NCBI GenBank assembly: GCA_031266055.1
Contig: JAISBT010000015.1
Coordinates: 1 to 36,659 of the forward strand
DNA: 36,659 bases
Direction of reading: 5' to 3'
Origin: Deltaproteobacteria bacterium
GTDB taxonomy: Bacteria; Desulfobacterota; Desulfovibrionia; Desulfovibrionales; Desulfovibrionaceae
The notes beneath the pieces were generated by a model. That model did not search any database. It was not told the DNA's origin and saw only the letters and a list, made by a program, of their open reading frames with translations. The position numbers and the translations under genes were made by a program. Of this stretch, positions 1 to 9,053 are shown one piece after another; position 1 is the first letter of the stretch, and each line of letters starts with the position of its first letter.

Positions 1-4
1 AACT

Positions 5-117
5 TTGAGACGCTCCCTCCGGCGCTTTACGGCGAAACAAGTTTCGCCTACGCCTGCGGGGCGGGCGGCGGTGCCCGCCGCCAGAGCATTTCAACATTTT
101 CAATGTTAAAATGCTCT
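5..117. repeat. Palindromic intergenic repeat, family A copy 1
   Basis: This 113-bp element precedes the epimerase gene. It contains a perfect 8-bp stem, GGCGAAAC/GTTTCGCC (31-48), a GC-rich stretch, and a 16-bp stem with one mismatch built on AGAGCATTT...AAATGCTCT (83-117). Read by eye, its reverse complement matches 34086-34198 at 110 of 113 positions. It is non-coding in appearance. A terminator-like or REP/BIME-like role is possible but not shown. Confidence 0.85.
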
Positions 118-134
118 AATCCCAAGAAAAAAAT

Positions 135-1262
135 ATGACTGATTACAGCAGCATCTTAAGGCAACTGCGGCAAAACCCCAAACGCTGGCTCATTACCGGC
201 GTGGCCGGATTCATCGGCTCCAACCTGCTGGAAACCCTGCTTCAGGCGGGGCAGGAAGTGTGGGGCCTGGACAACTTTTCCACCGGCTACCAGAAAAATC
301 TGGATCAGGTGCGCGAGGCGGTCGGGCCTGCCTGGCGGAGCTTTCACTTCAGCCACGGGGACATCCGCGATCTGAACCTGTGCCGCATGCTCTGCCGCAA
401 TGCGGATTACGTGCTGCACGAGGCCGCTCTGGGCTCGGTGCCCCGCTCGATTGAAGATCCGATGCTGGCGAACCATAACAATATCGACGGCTTTCTGAAC
501 ATGCTGATCGCCGCCCGCGATTGCGGGGTGCATCGTTTCGTCTATGCCGCGAGCAGCGCGGTCTATGGCAATGAACCCACCCTGCCCAAGCGGGAGGATT
601 TAATAATGGGCAGGCCCCTGTCCCCCTATGCCCTGACCAAGTATGTAAATGAGCTTTATGCCGGGGTGTTCGCGGATGTTTACGGTCTGCAGAGCGTCGG
701 GCTGCGCTATTTCAACATCTTCGGCCCGCGCCAGGATCCGGCGGGCGCCTATGCCGCGGTTATTCCCAACTGGCTGGCCTCCATGCTGAAAAATGAACTC
801 GTGCATATCAATGGCGACGGGGAAAACACCAGGGATTTCTGCTACATAGACAACTGCGTGCAGGCCAATATCCTGGCCGCCGTTACCGACAGGCTTGAGG
901 CCGTGAACCAGATTTACAACGTGGCGGTGGGGCGGAGCACCAGCCTGAATGAACTGTTTGAGATCATCAGAAACGAAGCCGCCCGCCACAACCCGGCGGC
1001 GCGGCAGGCAAAGCCGGTGTACAGGGAAGCCCGCCAGGGCGACGTGCGCTATTCCCTGGCCGATATCCGCAAGGCGCAGGCCCTGCTCGGCTATGCGCCG
1101 GAGTACACGGCGGCACAGGGGTTGACCAGGGCCGGAGACTGGTACGCGCAAAATCTGGGGATAGATTGTCTTCCAGGAAGCGCCGGAAGCGCTCGAAACA
1201 GCTTCCAGCCGGATTCCGCCCGGAATGCGGACAGCTTGGTGGTCGGGCTGCCCGGATTTTGA
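135..1262 (+). CDS. wbpP: UDP-GlcNAc/UDP-GlcNAcA C4-epimerase, WbpP type (extended SDR)
   Basis: This cytoplasmic NAD-dependent sugar-nucleotide epimerase would interconvert UDP-GlcNAc and UDP-GalNAc, or their uronic acids, to supply a glycan precursor. The protein is 375 aa. The Rossmann motif GVAGFIGSN is near residues 23-31, followed by LDNFSTG, the AALGSVPRS segment typical of WbpP/TviC proteins, the catalytic SSAVYG and YALTK (YxxxK), and [12 protein letters not shown]. The ATG at 135 has only a weak AAGAAA upstream, but the N-terminus aligns with the family. WbpP proteins normally end shortly after the GDWYAQ region. This one carries about 32 extra residues (from IDCLPGSAG) of low-complexity character. 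It is the first gene of the + strand glycan cluster. The epimerase call is firm; the exact substrate is inferred. Confidence 0.9.
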   Translation: MTDYSSILRQLRQNPKRWLITGVAGFIGSNLLETLLQAGQEVWGLDNFSTGYQKNLDQVREAVGPAWRSFHFSHGDIRDLNLCRMLCRNADYVLHEAALGSVPRSIEDPMLANHNNIDGFLNMLIAARDCGVHRFVYAASSAVYGNEPTLPKREDLIMGRPLSPYALTKYVNELYAGVFADVYGLQSVGLRYFNIFGPRQDPAGAYAAVIPNWLASMLKNELVHINGDGENTRDFCYIDNCVQANILAAVTDRLEAVNQIYNVAVGRSTSLNELFEIIRNEAARHNPAARQAKPVYREARQGDVRYSLADIRKAQALLGYAPEYTAAQGLTRAGDWYAQNLGIDCLPGSAGSARNSFQPDSARNADSLVVGLPGF

Positions 1263-1331
1263 AGCGGGCGTGTCTTTCTGAAAAAGTCGTTTCCGGCCTT
1301 TTCAGCGTTGAGTAATTAAGGAGAAATATAG

Positions 1332-2606
1332 GTGAAGGTTGTTATTGTCGCGCGCTTTAACCCGCATGAAGTTGTCGGCGGTGGCCTGAATGTCGCGTAT
1401 ATACAAGCGAAGCGATTGACGGAGCTGGGGGTGCGCACATATTTTTTTGCCGGCACACGTAAGCCGGTCAGCGGCGCGGAAATGCTTGAAAAATTTTCCG
1501 AAGGCCCGCTGACAGAATACCGTATGAACTATGCCCCCATGGAGAGCTTAATCCTCAACGAATTGGGGAAAATGACTTTTTACCGGGCGCTTGACGAAGA
1601 AATCAACAAAATTGATCCGGACATCATTAACTATCACACGCTTCTGGATATGGGACTTGCGGTGTTTGACCATGTCCGCGCTCCCAGAGCCAAAACCGTG
1701 TTCACAAACCATATTTATTCCCTGTTGTGCGAAAATTATGCCACCAGACCTCCGGAAGGCTACAATTTTTGCGATATGTCTGACCCGGTTCAGTGCCGCA
1801 GGTGTTTTCCCGCCCTGAGCGCGCAAACTTTGCGCCGGCATAGAAAGTTGCTGTTCTCCTATGTAAATGAAAAAATGAGCATGCTGACCACACCGGGCGA
1901 ACTGGCCTGGCGCCGCCATATAAAGGCAGGCATTCCGCCGGAAAAAATCCGCTGGATCCCCAACGGAACCGATATTCAACCTGTAACGACCCAACCTAGA
2001 ACGCCGGATGGAGTTTTACGCCTGATTTTTGTCGGCCGGGATGAAGAATCTAAAGGATTGGATATACTGCTGGCCGCTCTGGAAAATCTGCCCGCGGCAA
2101 TACGCTCCGCCGGGACAATACACCTGCATCTTGTCGGCGCAATGGATAAATCAATGCAGCCGAATAAACAATTTGGGAACTCACAAAGCTTTGTGGCGCG
2201 GTTGGACAAGCTGCTGCCAAAGCTGGCTGACATGGTCACGCTCCACGGCAGGGTTCCCAATGCGGACATTGCCCAATATATAAATGCGGCGGACTGCCTG
2301 ATAATGCCCTCCCGCGTCTTGGAAACCAGACCCTGTGTGATCCAGGAAGCCTTTGCCTGTGGTCGTCCGGTAATCTGCTCCAATGTCGGAGGTATGGCCG
2401 ACATGGTGCGCGACGGAGTGGACGGGTTGCATTTTGAGGCGGAAAATGCCGAAGATTTACGCGACAAGCTGCTTTTGCTCTTGCAAGACCCCAGCCTGCT
2501 GCCGCGTTTGCGCAAAGGCGTCAAGCCCCAGAGAAACGGCCTGGAGATGGCTGAAGATTACCTGAACCTTTACCAAGAGTTGCTGTCGGATAAGCGGCTC
2601 GTTTAA
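1332..2606 (+). CDS. Glycosyltransferase, GT4 family (GT-B fold)
   Basis: A 424-aa cytoplasmic retaining glycosyltransferase that would add a sugar from a nucleotide donor to the growing surface glycan. The N-terminal acceptor domain begins KVVIVARFNPHEVVGGG, the usual glycine-rich GT4 loop. The C-terminal donor domain has LRLIFVGRDEESKGLDILL and the E-x7-E region SRVLETRPCVIQEAFACGRP, then NVGGMADMVRDGVDGL. The GTG start at 1332 is chosen because AAGGAGA lies at a good distance upstream and the protein begins directly at the first beta strand. It is followed after 24 bp by a TctC-type gene, so it probably shares a transcript with the transporter. Donor and acceptor cannot be told from sequence. 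Confidence 0.9.
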   Translation: MKVVIVARFNPHEVVGGGLNVAYIQAKRLTELGVRTYFFAGTRKPVSGAEMLEKFSEGPLTEYRMNYAPMESLILNELGKMTFYRALDEEINKIDPDIINYHTLLDMGLAVFDHVRAPRAKTVFTNHIYSLLCENYATRPPEGYNFCDMSDPVQCRRCFPALSAQTLRRHRKLLFSYVNEKMSMLTTPGELAWRRHIKAGIPPEKIRWIPNGTDIQPVTTQPRTPDGVLRLIFVGRDEESKGLDILLAALENLPAAIRSAGTIHLHLVGAMDKSMQPNKQFGNSQSFVARLDKLLPKLADMVTLHGRVPNADIAQYINAADCLIMPSRVLETRPCVIQEAFACGRPVICSNVGGMADMVRDGVDGLHFEAENAEDLRDKLLLLLQDPSLLPRLRKGVKPQRNGLEMAEDYLNLYQELLSDKRLV

Positions 2607-2630
2607 CGCCTGTATAACCAAGAGAAAATC

Positions 2631-3626
2631 ATGAAGAAATTATTCCTGCTGCTTGCATGCGCAGTCCTGCTCCTGCCTTTGCCCAATGCCTCCGCCGCCT
2701 GGCCGGAACGGCCCATACGTCTTATTGTAGCCTTCCCTCCGGGCGGGGGGTCGGACACTTTTTGCCGTTTGACCGCTCCTCTGCTGGAAAAGGAGCTGGG
2801 GGTCCGGGTGATTGTGAACAACATGCCCAGCGGTACCGGCGCGTCAGCAATGGCCTATGTGTGGAACGCCGCGCATGACGGCTATACCTGGTGTTCAGCC
2901 AATACCACGCAGCTTGGCATACCTGTGGCCACCGGAATCAAAACCACGGCCAAGGACTGGTCGTATTATATCGCGGGTGGCGGCATAAATATGATCTTTG
3001 TCAGCAAAGAATCCGGCATAAAAAATCTGGATGAATTTCTGGCTGCGGCCCGGCAACCTGAAAAGTTTGTCTTTGCCACGCCCGCCATGTCCGGAGTGTA
3101 CTGGGATCTTGAGTTGATCAAAAAAAACCTGAACCTCCCGGTAAAAATTGCGGCCTATGCCGGGGCTGCGGATGCCATTTTGGCGGTTCTCTCCGGCGAG
3201 ACCACCGGAGCGTTATTTTCCATGACCGAAGTGCAGAGCCACGTTCAGGCGGGGACATTAATTCCCATTGCGGTCGTCTCTCAGGATCAACCCCTCATGG
3301 TGGGAAATAAATCCATTCCCCCCCTGAGTTCCTCCGCCCCGGAGTGGGAGGCGCGCAAAGCGATAAAACAGTTCCAGGGTTACGTACTCCCGGCGGATAT
3401 ACCCCAGGAGGCCGCTACACGCATTAATGCCGCTTTCCTCAAAATTATGGACAGCCCTGAACTGGCTGCGGTCATCGAAGAATGGCAGTGGCAGCGCTAT
3501 GGATTATTCGGCAAGGCGGCGGCTGAATTTGCGGCGAATTTGGAAAGCGCGCTGTCGTATATTCAATATGATTTGGGTTTGGCAAAATTTTCGCCTGAAA
3601 CGTTCGGCATCAAGCGGATAGAATAG
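2631..3626 (+). CDS. tctC: TTT-family periplasmic solute-binding protein (TctC/Bug)
   Basis: The periplasmic receptor of a tripartite tricarboxylate transporter. It is 331 aa, with a clear signal peptide (MKKLFLLLACAVLLLPLP, cleavage near NASA-AWP). The mature start, WPERPIRLIVAFPPGGGSD, is the hallmark of the Bug/TctC family, as is the following VRVIVNNMPSGTGASA. The family binds carboxylates such as citrate, tricarballylate, aromatic acids or amino acids; the ligand here is unknown. tctB follows after one base, so the two are surely co-transcribed. The flanking glycosyltransferases are an unusual context for this family. Confidence 0.93.
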   Translation: MKKLFLLLACAVLLLPLPNASAAWPERPIRLIVAFPPGGGSDTFCRLTAPLLEKELGVRVIVNNMPSGTGASAMAYVWNAAHDGYTWCSANTTQLGIPVATGIKTTAKDWSYYIAGGGINMIFVSKESGIKNLDEFLAAARQPEKFVFATPAMSGVYWDLELIKKNLNLPVKIAAYAGAADAILAVLSGETTGALFSMTEVQSHVQAGTLIPIAVVSQDQPLMVGNKSIPPLSSSAPEWEARKAIKQFQGYVLPADIPQEAATRINAAFLKIMDSPELAAVIEEWQWQRYGLFGKAAAEFAANLESALSYIQYDLGLAKFSPETFGIKRIE

Positions 3627-3627
3627 A

Positions 3628-4095
3628 ATGGCTCTTGCCGATATGGTAACCGGCGTGGTGCTGGCGCTTTTCTCCCTGTTCATGGGCAGAGAATCCTGGC
3701 TGCTTTTACAGGATTCTCTGCAAATGGGCAATCCATGGTTCAAGTCAGCCGGCCTTGTGCCGGCCATTACAGCGGCGCTTCTACTGTTGTGCGCTCTGGC
3801 CATGTGCCGCAAAGCGCTTGGAAAACTGCGCTTGCGCGAAGCCCTGGCGGAATGGCGGCAGACCGTCAGGCGCGACCCTGTTGCCATCAGGAGCCCTTTT
3901 CTTGTGTTTATCTGGCTGTGCCTCTACATGTTGGCTATTCTCCCGCTGTTGCCTTATCCGCTGGCGACTTTTCTGTTTCTTCTGCCTTTGATGGGCATAA
4001 CAAAAAACCTTTTCCGGCACTGCCTTATTGCCGGAAGTTTTTCCGCGGCACTGGCTTTGGTTTTTGCCGATTTTTTCGCCATTCCGCTCCCCTGA
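3628..4095 (+). CDS. tctB: TTT-family small membrane subunit (TctB)
   Basis: The small four-helix inner-membrane subunit of the TTT transporter. It is 155 aa, within the usual TctB length. Hydrophobic segments lie around residues 5-25, 42-60, 88-115 and 132-153, separated by a basic cytoplasmic loop (RLREALAEWRQTVRRD). Sequence conservation in TctB is low, so the call rests on topology, length and position between tctC (1 bp away) and tctA (9 bp away). No strong ribosome-binding site is seen, consistent with translational coupling to tctC. Confidence 0.88.
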   Translation: MALADMVTGVVLALFSLFMGRESWLLLQDSLQMGNPWFKSAGLVPAITAALLLLCALAMCRKALGKLRLREALAEWRQTVRRDPVAIRSPFLVFIWLCLYMLAILPLLPYPLATFLFLLPLMGITKNLFRHCLIAGSFSAALALVFADFFAIPLP

Positions 4096-4104
4096 AAACC
4101 AGCT

Positions 4105-5628
4105 ATGGATTTTATCAATTCCATAAATATCGCGGCCATAGCCCCTCTATTGCAGGCGGACATACTCCTGATGCTTTTCGGGGCAACCTCGCTGGGGCTG
4201 CTTATAGGCGCCATACCCGGTTTGACGGTGGTTCTCGCGCTCTCGCTCCTGTTCGGAATAGCGGCGGTCGTGCCGCTGGAATATTCCCTGGCCACTCTTT
4301 TGGGCGTTTATGTAGGCGGGATATACGGAGGCAGCATAACGGCCATACTGCTTAATATTCCCGGCACAGGCTCATCCGTCGCCACGCTTATGGACGGCCA
4401 TCCTCTGGCTCTGCGGGGCAAAGCCATGTTTGCCATCAGGGTTACCCGGGCGGCCAGTGTCATCGGCACTGCCGTCGGGGCCTGCATGCTGCTTTTTTTG
4501 ACCCCCTTGCTGACCAGGGCTGCCTTGCATTTCACTTCTCCGGAGTTTTTCGGTATGGCCCTTTTGGGCATACTGCTCTGCGGAGGCGTTTCCAGCGGAG
4601 GAGATGCGCTCAAAGGGTGGATTTGCGGCCTGCTCGGTCTTTTTTTGGCTTTTGTGGGAATGGATATTACGGAAGGGAGCCAGAGGTTCGTTTTCGGCAT
4701 TCCGGATCTGCTTTCCGGCATCTCTCTGGTTCCGGTGGTGATTGGACTTTTTGCCGTTCCGGAGGTTCTTAATTACTATGCCCACCCCTTTGCCGAGGCT
4801 TCAAAAGCGCAAAAAATACCTTCGGCGCGTCTGTCCGATTTCGGCGTATTGAAGGAAATACGGAACAAGTTCCGCCTTATTGCCCAGTCCGCCCTGATAG
4901 GGGTTGGTTTGGGCGTTTTGCCCGGCGTGGGCGAAGATATTGCGGCCTGGACAGCGTATGGGGCGGCAAAAAAGACCAGCAAGCATCCTGAGGAATTCGG
5001 CAAAGGCAGCGTGGAAGGCGTTATTGCCCCGGAGGTGGCCAATAATTCAGCCATTGGAGGTGCCTTTGTCCCGCTCCTGTCCCTGGGCATACCAGGCAGC
5101 CCGGGCGCGGCAATTTTTTTGGGAGCCCTGCTGCTCTATGGTATGCGCCCCGGCCCCATGCTTATACTGGAAAAACCCAACCTCCTGCCGCAAATGTTTG
5201 CCACCCTGCTCCTGGCGGATGTCTGCCTGCTCATCAGCGCCACGCTTTTTATCAAACCCATTATCGGGATTTTGCGCATTTCCGGCAAATACCTGATGCC
5301 CTGCATACTGGCTGTTGCCGGCATAGCGGCTTACGCCACCGACCTGTCCCGCTTCAATTTTGCGGTCATGCTCGTTGCCGGGGGCATAGGATATCTCCTG
5401 CGTTTAATGAAGTATCCCCCTTCCCCCATCATCTTGGGGTTGATTCTGGGCAAAATGCTGGATGACAAGTTTCGCACCACTCTGGTTATAGGCGATGGTT
5501 CCTTTATGCCTTTTATTGCCCGCCCGGTTTCCTGCGTTCTGCTGCTGCTGGTTTCAGGTATTATTTTATGGCCCATTATCGCCAGGTTCAGAAAAAACCG
5601 GAAAATCAGGGACGGCTATGCGGCATAA
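4105..5628 (+). CDS. tctA: TTT-family large permease (TctA)
   Basis: The 507-aa large permease subunit, with about 10-12 membrane segments, that would use the ion gradient to import the substrate delivered by TctC. Family signatures are GLLIGAIPGLTVVLALSL near residue 31, GGIYGGSITAILLNIPGTG near 71 and its follow-on ATLMDGHPLA, then the second-half repeat GVLPGVGEDIAAW and SLGIPGSPGAAIFLGALL. Length and motifs are those of an intact TctA. Its last 11 bases overlap the start of the next glycosyltransferase gene, linking it translationally to the glycan operon. Confidence 0.95.
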   Translation: MDFINSINIAAIAPLLQADILLMLFGATSLGLLIGAIPGLTVVLALSLLFGIAAVVPLEYSLATLLGVYVGGIYGGSITAILLNIPGTGSSVATLMDGHPLALRGKAMFAIRVTRAASVIGTAVGACMLLFLTPLLTRAALHFTSPEFFGMALLGILLCGGVSSGGDALKGWICGLLGLFLAFVGMDITEGSQRFVFGIPDLLSGISLVPVVIGLFAVPEVLNYYAHPFAEASKAQKIPSARLSDFGVLKEIRNKFRLIAQSALIGVGLGVLPGVGEDIAAWTAYGAAKKTSKHPEEFGKGSVEGVIAPEVANNSAIGGAFVPLLSLGIPGSPGAAIFLGALLLYGMRPGPMLILEKPNLLPQMFATLLLADVCLLISATLFIKPIIGILRISGKYLMPCILAVAGIAAYATDLSRFNFAVMLVAGGIGYLLRLMKYPPSPIILGLILGKMLDDKFRTTLVIGDGSFMPFIARPVSCVLLLLVSGIILWPIIARFRKNRKIRDGYAA

Positions 5629-6778
5629 AAAAATTACCGCGCTTTTTTTCAGAGCCGAACTCTGGGGTGGCGGAGCGGAAAAAGTTACACTGGATATATG
5701 CCGGTATCTGGATAAAAGCAGGTTCAATCCTGTTATCTGGTATGCGCACCAAAATGACGCTGCTGCCTGGAATATGTTCAGGGGCATTATCCTGGAAAGC
5801 CCGCTTCTTCCCAATACTCTGCGCCTGCCGCCTAGGCAAACCCCGGAGCGGTTTAACTTCTACGCCGGTCTGCTGACTGAACGCTTGAAGCAACTGGAAG
5901 CGCCGACCGTGCTTATTCCCGCGTCTGAAGGCATATTTCCCGCCTTGGCCCAGGCGCTTGAAAACAGCGGGAGGCGGGGCGTTCCTTGTATCGTGCAAAG
6001 CCACGCCTATAATTCGTACCTTCTGCCAATAATTTATTCTCCTCAGCAAATAGATCTTTTTACCCGGCTTTGCCGGGAAGCGAACTTTGTCACCTCGCCC
6101 AGCCAGGGTTGCCGGGACGACCTGTGCCGAAATTTTGCCTCCCCTAAAGAAAGTACGCTGCATATCCCAAACCCCGTGGATTTTGAGCTTATTGAGGCCA
6201 TGGCCGCCCGCCCCTGCGAGCGCCCTCTTCCGGAGGCGGCCAAAAACAAACATTTATTCCTGTGCATGGCCCGTTATGCTGAGCAAAAAAATCATGCCCT
6301 GCTTCTCCGGGCCTGCACGTTTCTGCGCGAGAAAAATCCGGAATTTTACCTGCTTTGCGTAGGTGAGGGGAGTTTGAGAGGTGAATTACAGGTTGATATT
6401 GAAAATCTGGGGTTAACAAAGCACATCTCTCTTTTTGGAGCGGTTGAAAACCCCTTTCCATACTATAGCCTGGCACAGACGCATGTACTCGCATCTGTCT
6501 GGGAGTCTTTCGGGCTGGTTTTGGTGGAAGCTCTAGCCTGCGCCTGTCCTTGTATAGCGACAAATACTTTAGGCAGCCAGGATGTGCTGAATAACGGCAG
6601 GGGAGGCATTATCACTCCCCAGAATGATCCTGAAGCCCTGGCCCAGGCCATGCTTTGCGCTATGGAGCAGCCGGACGCAATGCGGGAAAAGCGGAGCCGC
6701 GCTCAGGAATGGATCAAACTGTACGACATCAAAAAAATTGTTCCGCAGTGGGAAAATTTGATAGAGAGTTGTTTTTAA
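5618..6778 (+). CDS. Glycosyltransferase, GT4 family
   Basis: A 386-aa GT-B glycosyltransferase. The ORF track starts at 5495 inside tctA, but the family N-terminus (KKITALFFRAELWGGGAEKV) begins at the ATG at 5618, with AGGGA just upstream, so that start is used. The gene overlaps tctA by 11 bp. The acceptor domain has the GGGAEKVTLDICRYL glycine-rich loop. The donor domain has LFLCMARYAEQKNHALLLRA, LLCVGEGSLR and the E-x7-E motif ESFGLVLVEALACACPCIAT. It likely transfers a hexose during assembly of the cluster's glycan; the specificity cannot be read. Confidence 0.9.
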   Translation: MRHKKITALFFRAELWGGGAEKVTLDICRYLDKSRFNPVIWYAHQNDAAAWNMFRGIILESPLLPNTLRLPPRQTPERFNFYAGLLTERLKQLEAPTVLIPASEGIFPALAQALENSGRRGVPCIVQSHAYNSYLLPIIYSPQQIDLFTRLCREANFVTSPSQGCRDDLCRNFASPKESTLHIPNPVDFELIEAMAARPCERPLPEAAKNKHLFLCMARYAEQKNHALLLRACTFLREKNPEFYLLCVGEGSLRGELQVDIENLGLTKHISLFGAVENPFPYYSLAQTHVLASVWESFGLVLVEALACACPCIATNTLGSQDVLNNGRGGIITPQNDPEALAQAMLCAMEQPDAMREKRSRAQEWIKLYDIKKIVPQWENLIESCF

Positions 6779-6818
6779 TCTGAAATTTAACCTTAAGCCA
6801 AACAGGAACATTACGTTT

Positions 6819-9020
6819 ATGCCAAAAACGAATGTAAGCGCGACACAAACAGCGGCGCCCGCCCGCGTATACGAGCTTTCCATTCTCATTCCTGTATATA
6901 AAGCCGAAGAGTTTCTGCCGCGCTGTCTGGACAGTCTGGTGGCCCAGCGGACAGAGCAGGTGGAAATTGTGGTGGTGGATGACTGTTCACCTGGCAATTG
7001 CGCGGAAATTGTCCAGCAATACCAAAAGGCCGGTCACGAAATTAAATACATCCGGCACAATAAAAACCGCGGGCTGATGCAGTCAAGAATAACCGGCATA
7101 AAAGGGTCTTCAGGCAGATTTGTGCTACCGGTGGATGCTGACGACATGCTTACTGAAAACTCCTGTGCCGAAGTGTTGCGAATAATCGCCGATCAGACTG
7201 TGGATATGATCACGTATAGCTGCCTTTACGGGCCTGAGCGCGAAACAATGGCCCCTCGCTGGCATAATCACCCGGATGCTGTTCTTGAAGGGGAAGAAAT
7301 ACGCGAGGCCTTTTTCAACAGCAAAATCTGGTGGATGATGTGCTCCAAGGTTTTCAGCAGAGAACTCTGTCTGAAAGCCGCCCCTTTTTGGCCTGCAGAA
7401 GAAGTACATATTAATTCAAGTGAGGATATGGTTCTATTTGTTCCGTTGCTTTTTTTCGCCGGTAAATGTGTAGCCGTAAACAGCTTCAGCTATTGTTATT
7501 TCGATAATCCATCCTCTTTGCGCTATAATTTTTATGCGACAGCTTCAGCATGGGCGAAACAATGCGCGGATCAAGGCGCTGCCCGCCAACATACGCTCAA
7601 TTTTCTTAACACTGCGCACAGACAGGATCGTATAGGCAAGATGGATGAACTCATGCATGCGCATTTCGTCTATCTTGAGCAAGAAGCGCGTAAGCTGCCC
7701 GACAATATTTACGCGGAAAGGTTGAGCGTTCTTGTGCCTCTGTACAATCAGCGTTCGGTTTACAATACGCTTTTTGATCGCGGTTTTCCGGAACTGTGCC
7801 AGGCAGCGCGGCATGTTCCCCTGAAAAGGAAAAGTATCAGGCGTATTGCCATATTTTGCGAATCTATGGGGCTTGGCGGAGCGGAACATGTAGCCGCGTT
7901 GCTGGTCAGGCTTTTCCACTCCGGGGGCTTCGGGGTAATGCTATGTACTGACTTGCCTCCACAGGATAATGATTACCTGTACCCACGCTCTATCCGGCGT
8001 ATTGTGCTGCCTGAAACAGGCCGCGCGCGGCACAGTATGGTTTTGGACATTGTTGAAGGCGAAAAAATAGACGCTTGCATCCTGGTCAGTCACCACACCC
8101 AGGCGGCCTTGTACGATTTGGTCTCCTGCCGTATGGCCGGCGTATGGACAATCATGCAGGAACACAACATGTATTTTTTTCCTATTCACCATAATAGAAA
8201 TTACCTGCTGCCCATGCGCCAGGAAGCCTATCCGCTTGCGCATGCCATCACCTGCCTGAGCGGCGATATTGTCTGCTGGTGGAGGTTGGCCGGCTTACAC
8301 CAAACAATATACATGCCAAATCCTTTGACTTTTGAAATAAGCCATGAAAAACCGTTGCCCAGAGAAGAGCGGAGGAACAATATTTTATTTGTAGGCAGGT
8401 TGTGCAGGGAAAAAGGCATTTTTCATCTTCCGCATATGCTGCACGAGTTGAAAAAGGATATTCCCGATGTCACCCTGACCATGCTGGGACGTTTCGCCAG
8501 TGACGAACAGCGGATGCAATTGGAACAACGAGTACAAGAGTATGGTTTGCGTGATAACCTGCTTATGCCGGGTCATGTGCATGATACCACAGCTTACTAC
8601 AAACAGGCGGCGGTGCTGGTTATTGCTTCCACCCATGAAGGGTTTGGGCTGGCGCGCATGGAAGCGGGCAACCACGGCGTTCCTTCGGTGATGTTTGAAA
8701 TGGATTACCTGGCCTGTGTATCCGAAAGCAATGGCTGTATACAGGTTGCCAAAGAAGATACGCATGCGTTGGTCAAGGCCGTAAAAAGGCTGCTCGTCGA
8801 TAATGCACACTGGCAACGTATGTCCAACGCCGCTAAAAACACTTTTGGACAATTTGCCGATGACGTCATTATGCAAAGATGGATGCAGCTGTTTAACGCT
8901 CTGCAAAACAACTCTCTTGCCGAAACCTTTCCCATGCCCGAATATGATGCCGAAAGAATGCTCAGCATGACTATGCGTGAATTAACCTATGCGTTGAAAA
9001 ATTCAAATTTTTTGTCGTAA
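6819..9020 (+). CDS. Bifunctional glycosyltransferase: GT2 (N-term) fused to GT4 (C-term)
   Basis: A 733-aa two-domain protein. Residues about 20-260 form a GT-A/GT2 domain: LSILIPVYKAEEFLPRCLDS, the nucleotide-binding VVVDDCSPGN and the metal-binding LPVDADDML. Residues about 340-700 form a GT-B/GT4 domain: FCESMGLGGAEHVAALLVRL, NILFVGRLCREKGI, and STHEGFGLARMEAGNHGVP. It could therefore add two different sugars in sequence. The ATG at 6819 has AGGAA 10 bp upstream. The gene looks more AT-rich than its neighbours (many AAT, TTT and ATA codons), hinting at a different origin. It lies 40 bp after the previous GT4 gene and 33 bp before the next one, so it is probably in the same operon. Confidence 0.9.
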   Translation: MPKTNVSATQTAAPARVYELSILIPVYKAEEFLPRCLDSLVAQRTEQVEIVVVDDCSPGNCAEIVQQYQKAGHEIKYIRHNKNRGLMQSRITGIKGSSGRFVLPVDADDMLTENSCAEVLRIIADQTVDMITYSCLYGPERETMAPRWHNHPDAVLEGEEIREAFFNSKIWWMMCSKVFSRELCLKAAPFWPAEEVHINSSEDMVLFVPLLFFAGKCVAVNSFSYCYFDNPSSLRYNFYATASAWAKQCADQGAARQHTLNFLNTAHRQDRIGKMDELMHAHFVYLEQEARKLPDNIYAERLSVLVPLYNQRSVYNTLFDRGFPELCQAARHVPLKRKSIRRIAIFCESMGLGGAEHVAALLVRLFHSGGFGVMLCTDLPPQDNDYLYPRSIRRIVLPETGRARHSMVLDIVEGEKIDACILVSHHTQAALYDLVSCRMAGVWTIMQEHNMYFFPIHHNRNYLLPMRQEAYPLAHAITCLSGDIVCWWRLAGLHQTIYMPNPLTFEISHEKPLPREERRNNILFVGRLCREKGIFHLPHMLHELKKDIPDVTLTMLGRFASDEQRMQLEQRVQEYGLRDNLLMPGHVHDTTAYYKQAAVLVIASTHEGFGLARMEAGNHGVPSVMFEMDYLACVSESNGCIQVAKEDTHALVKAVKRLLVDNAHWQRMSNAAKNTFGQFADDVIMQRWMQLFNALQNNSLAETFPMPEYDAERMLSMTMRELTYALKNSNFLS

Positions 9021-9053
9021 AATATGCGGGAAGGTTTAAACCTCTGAGGGAAC

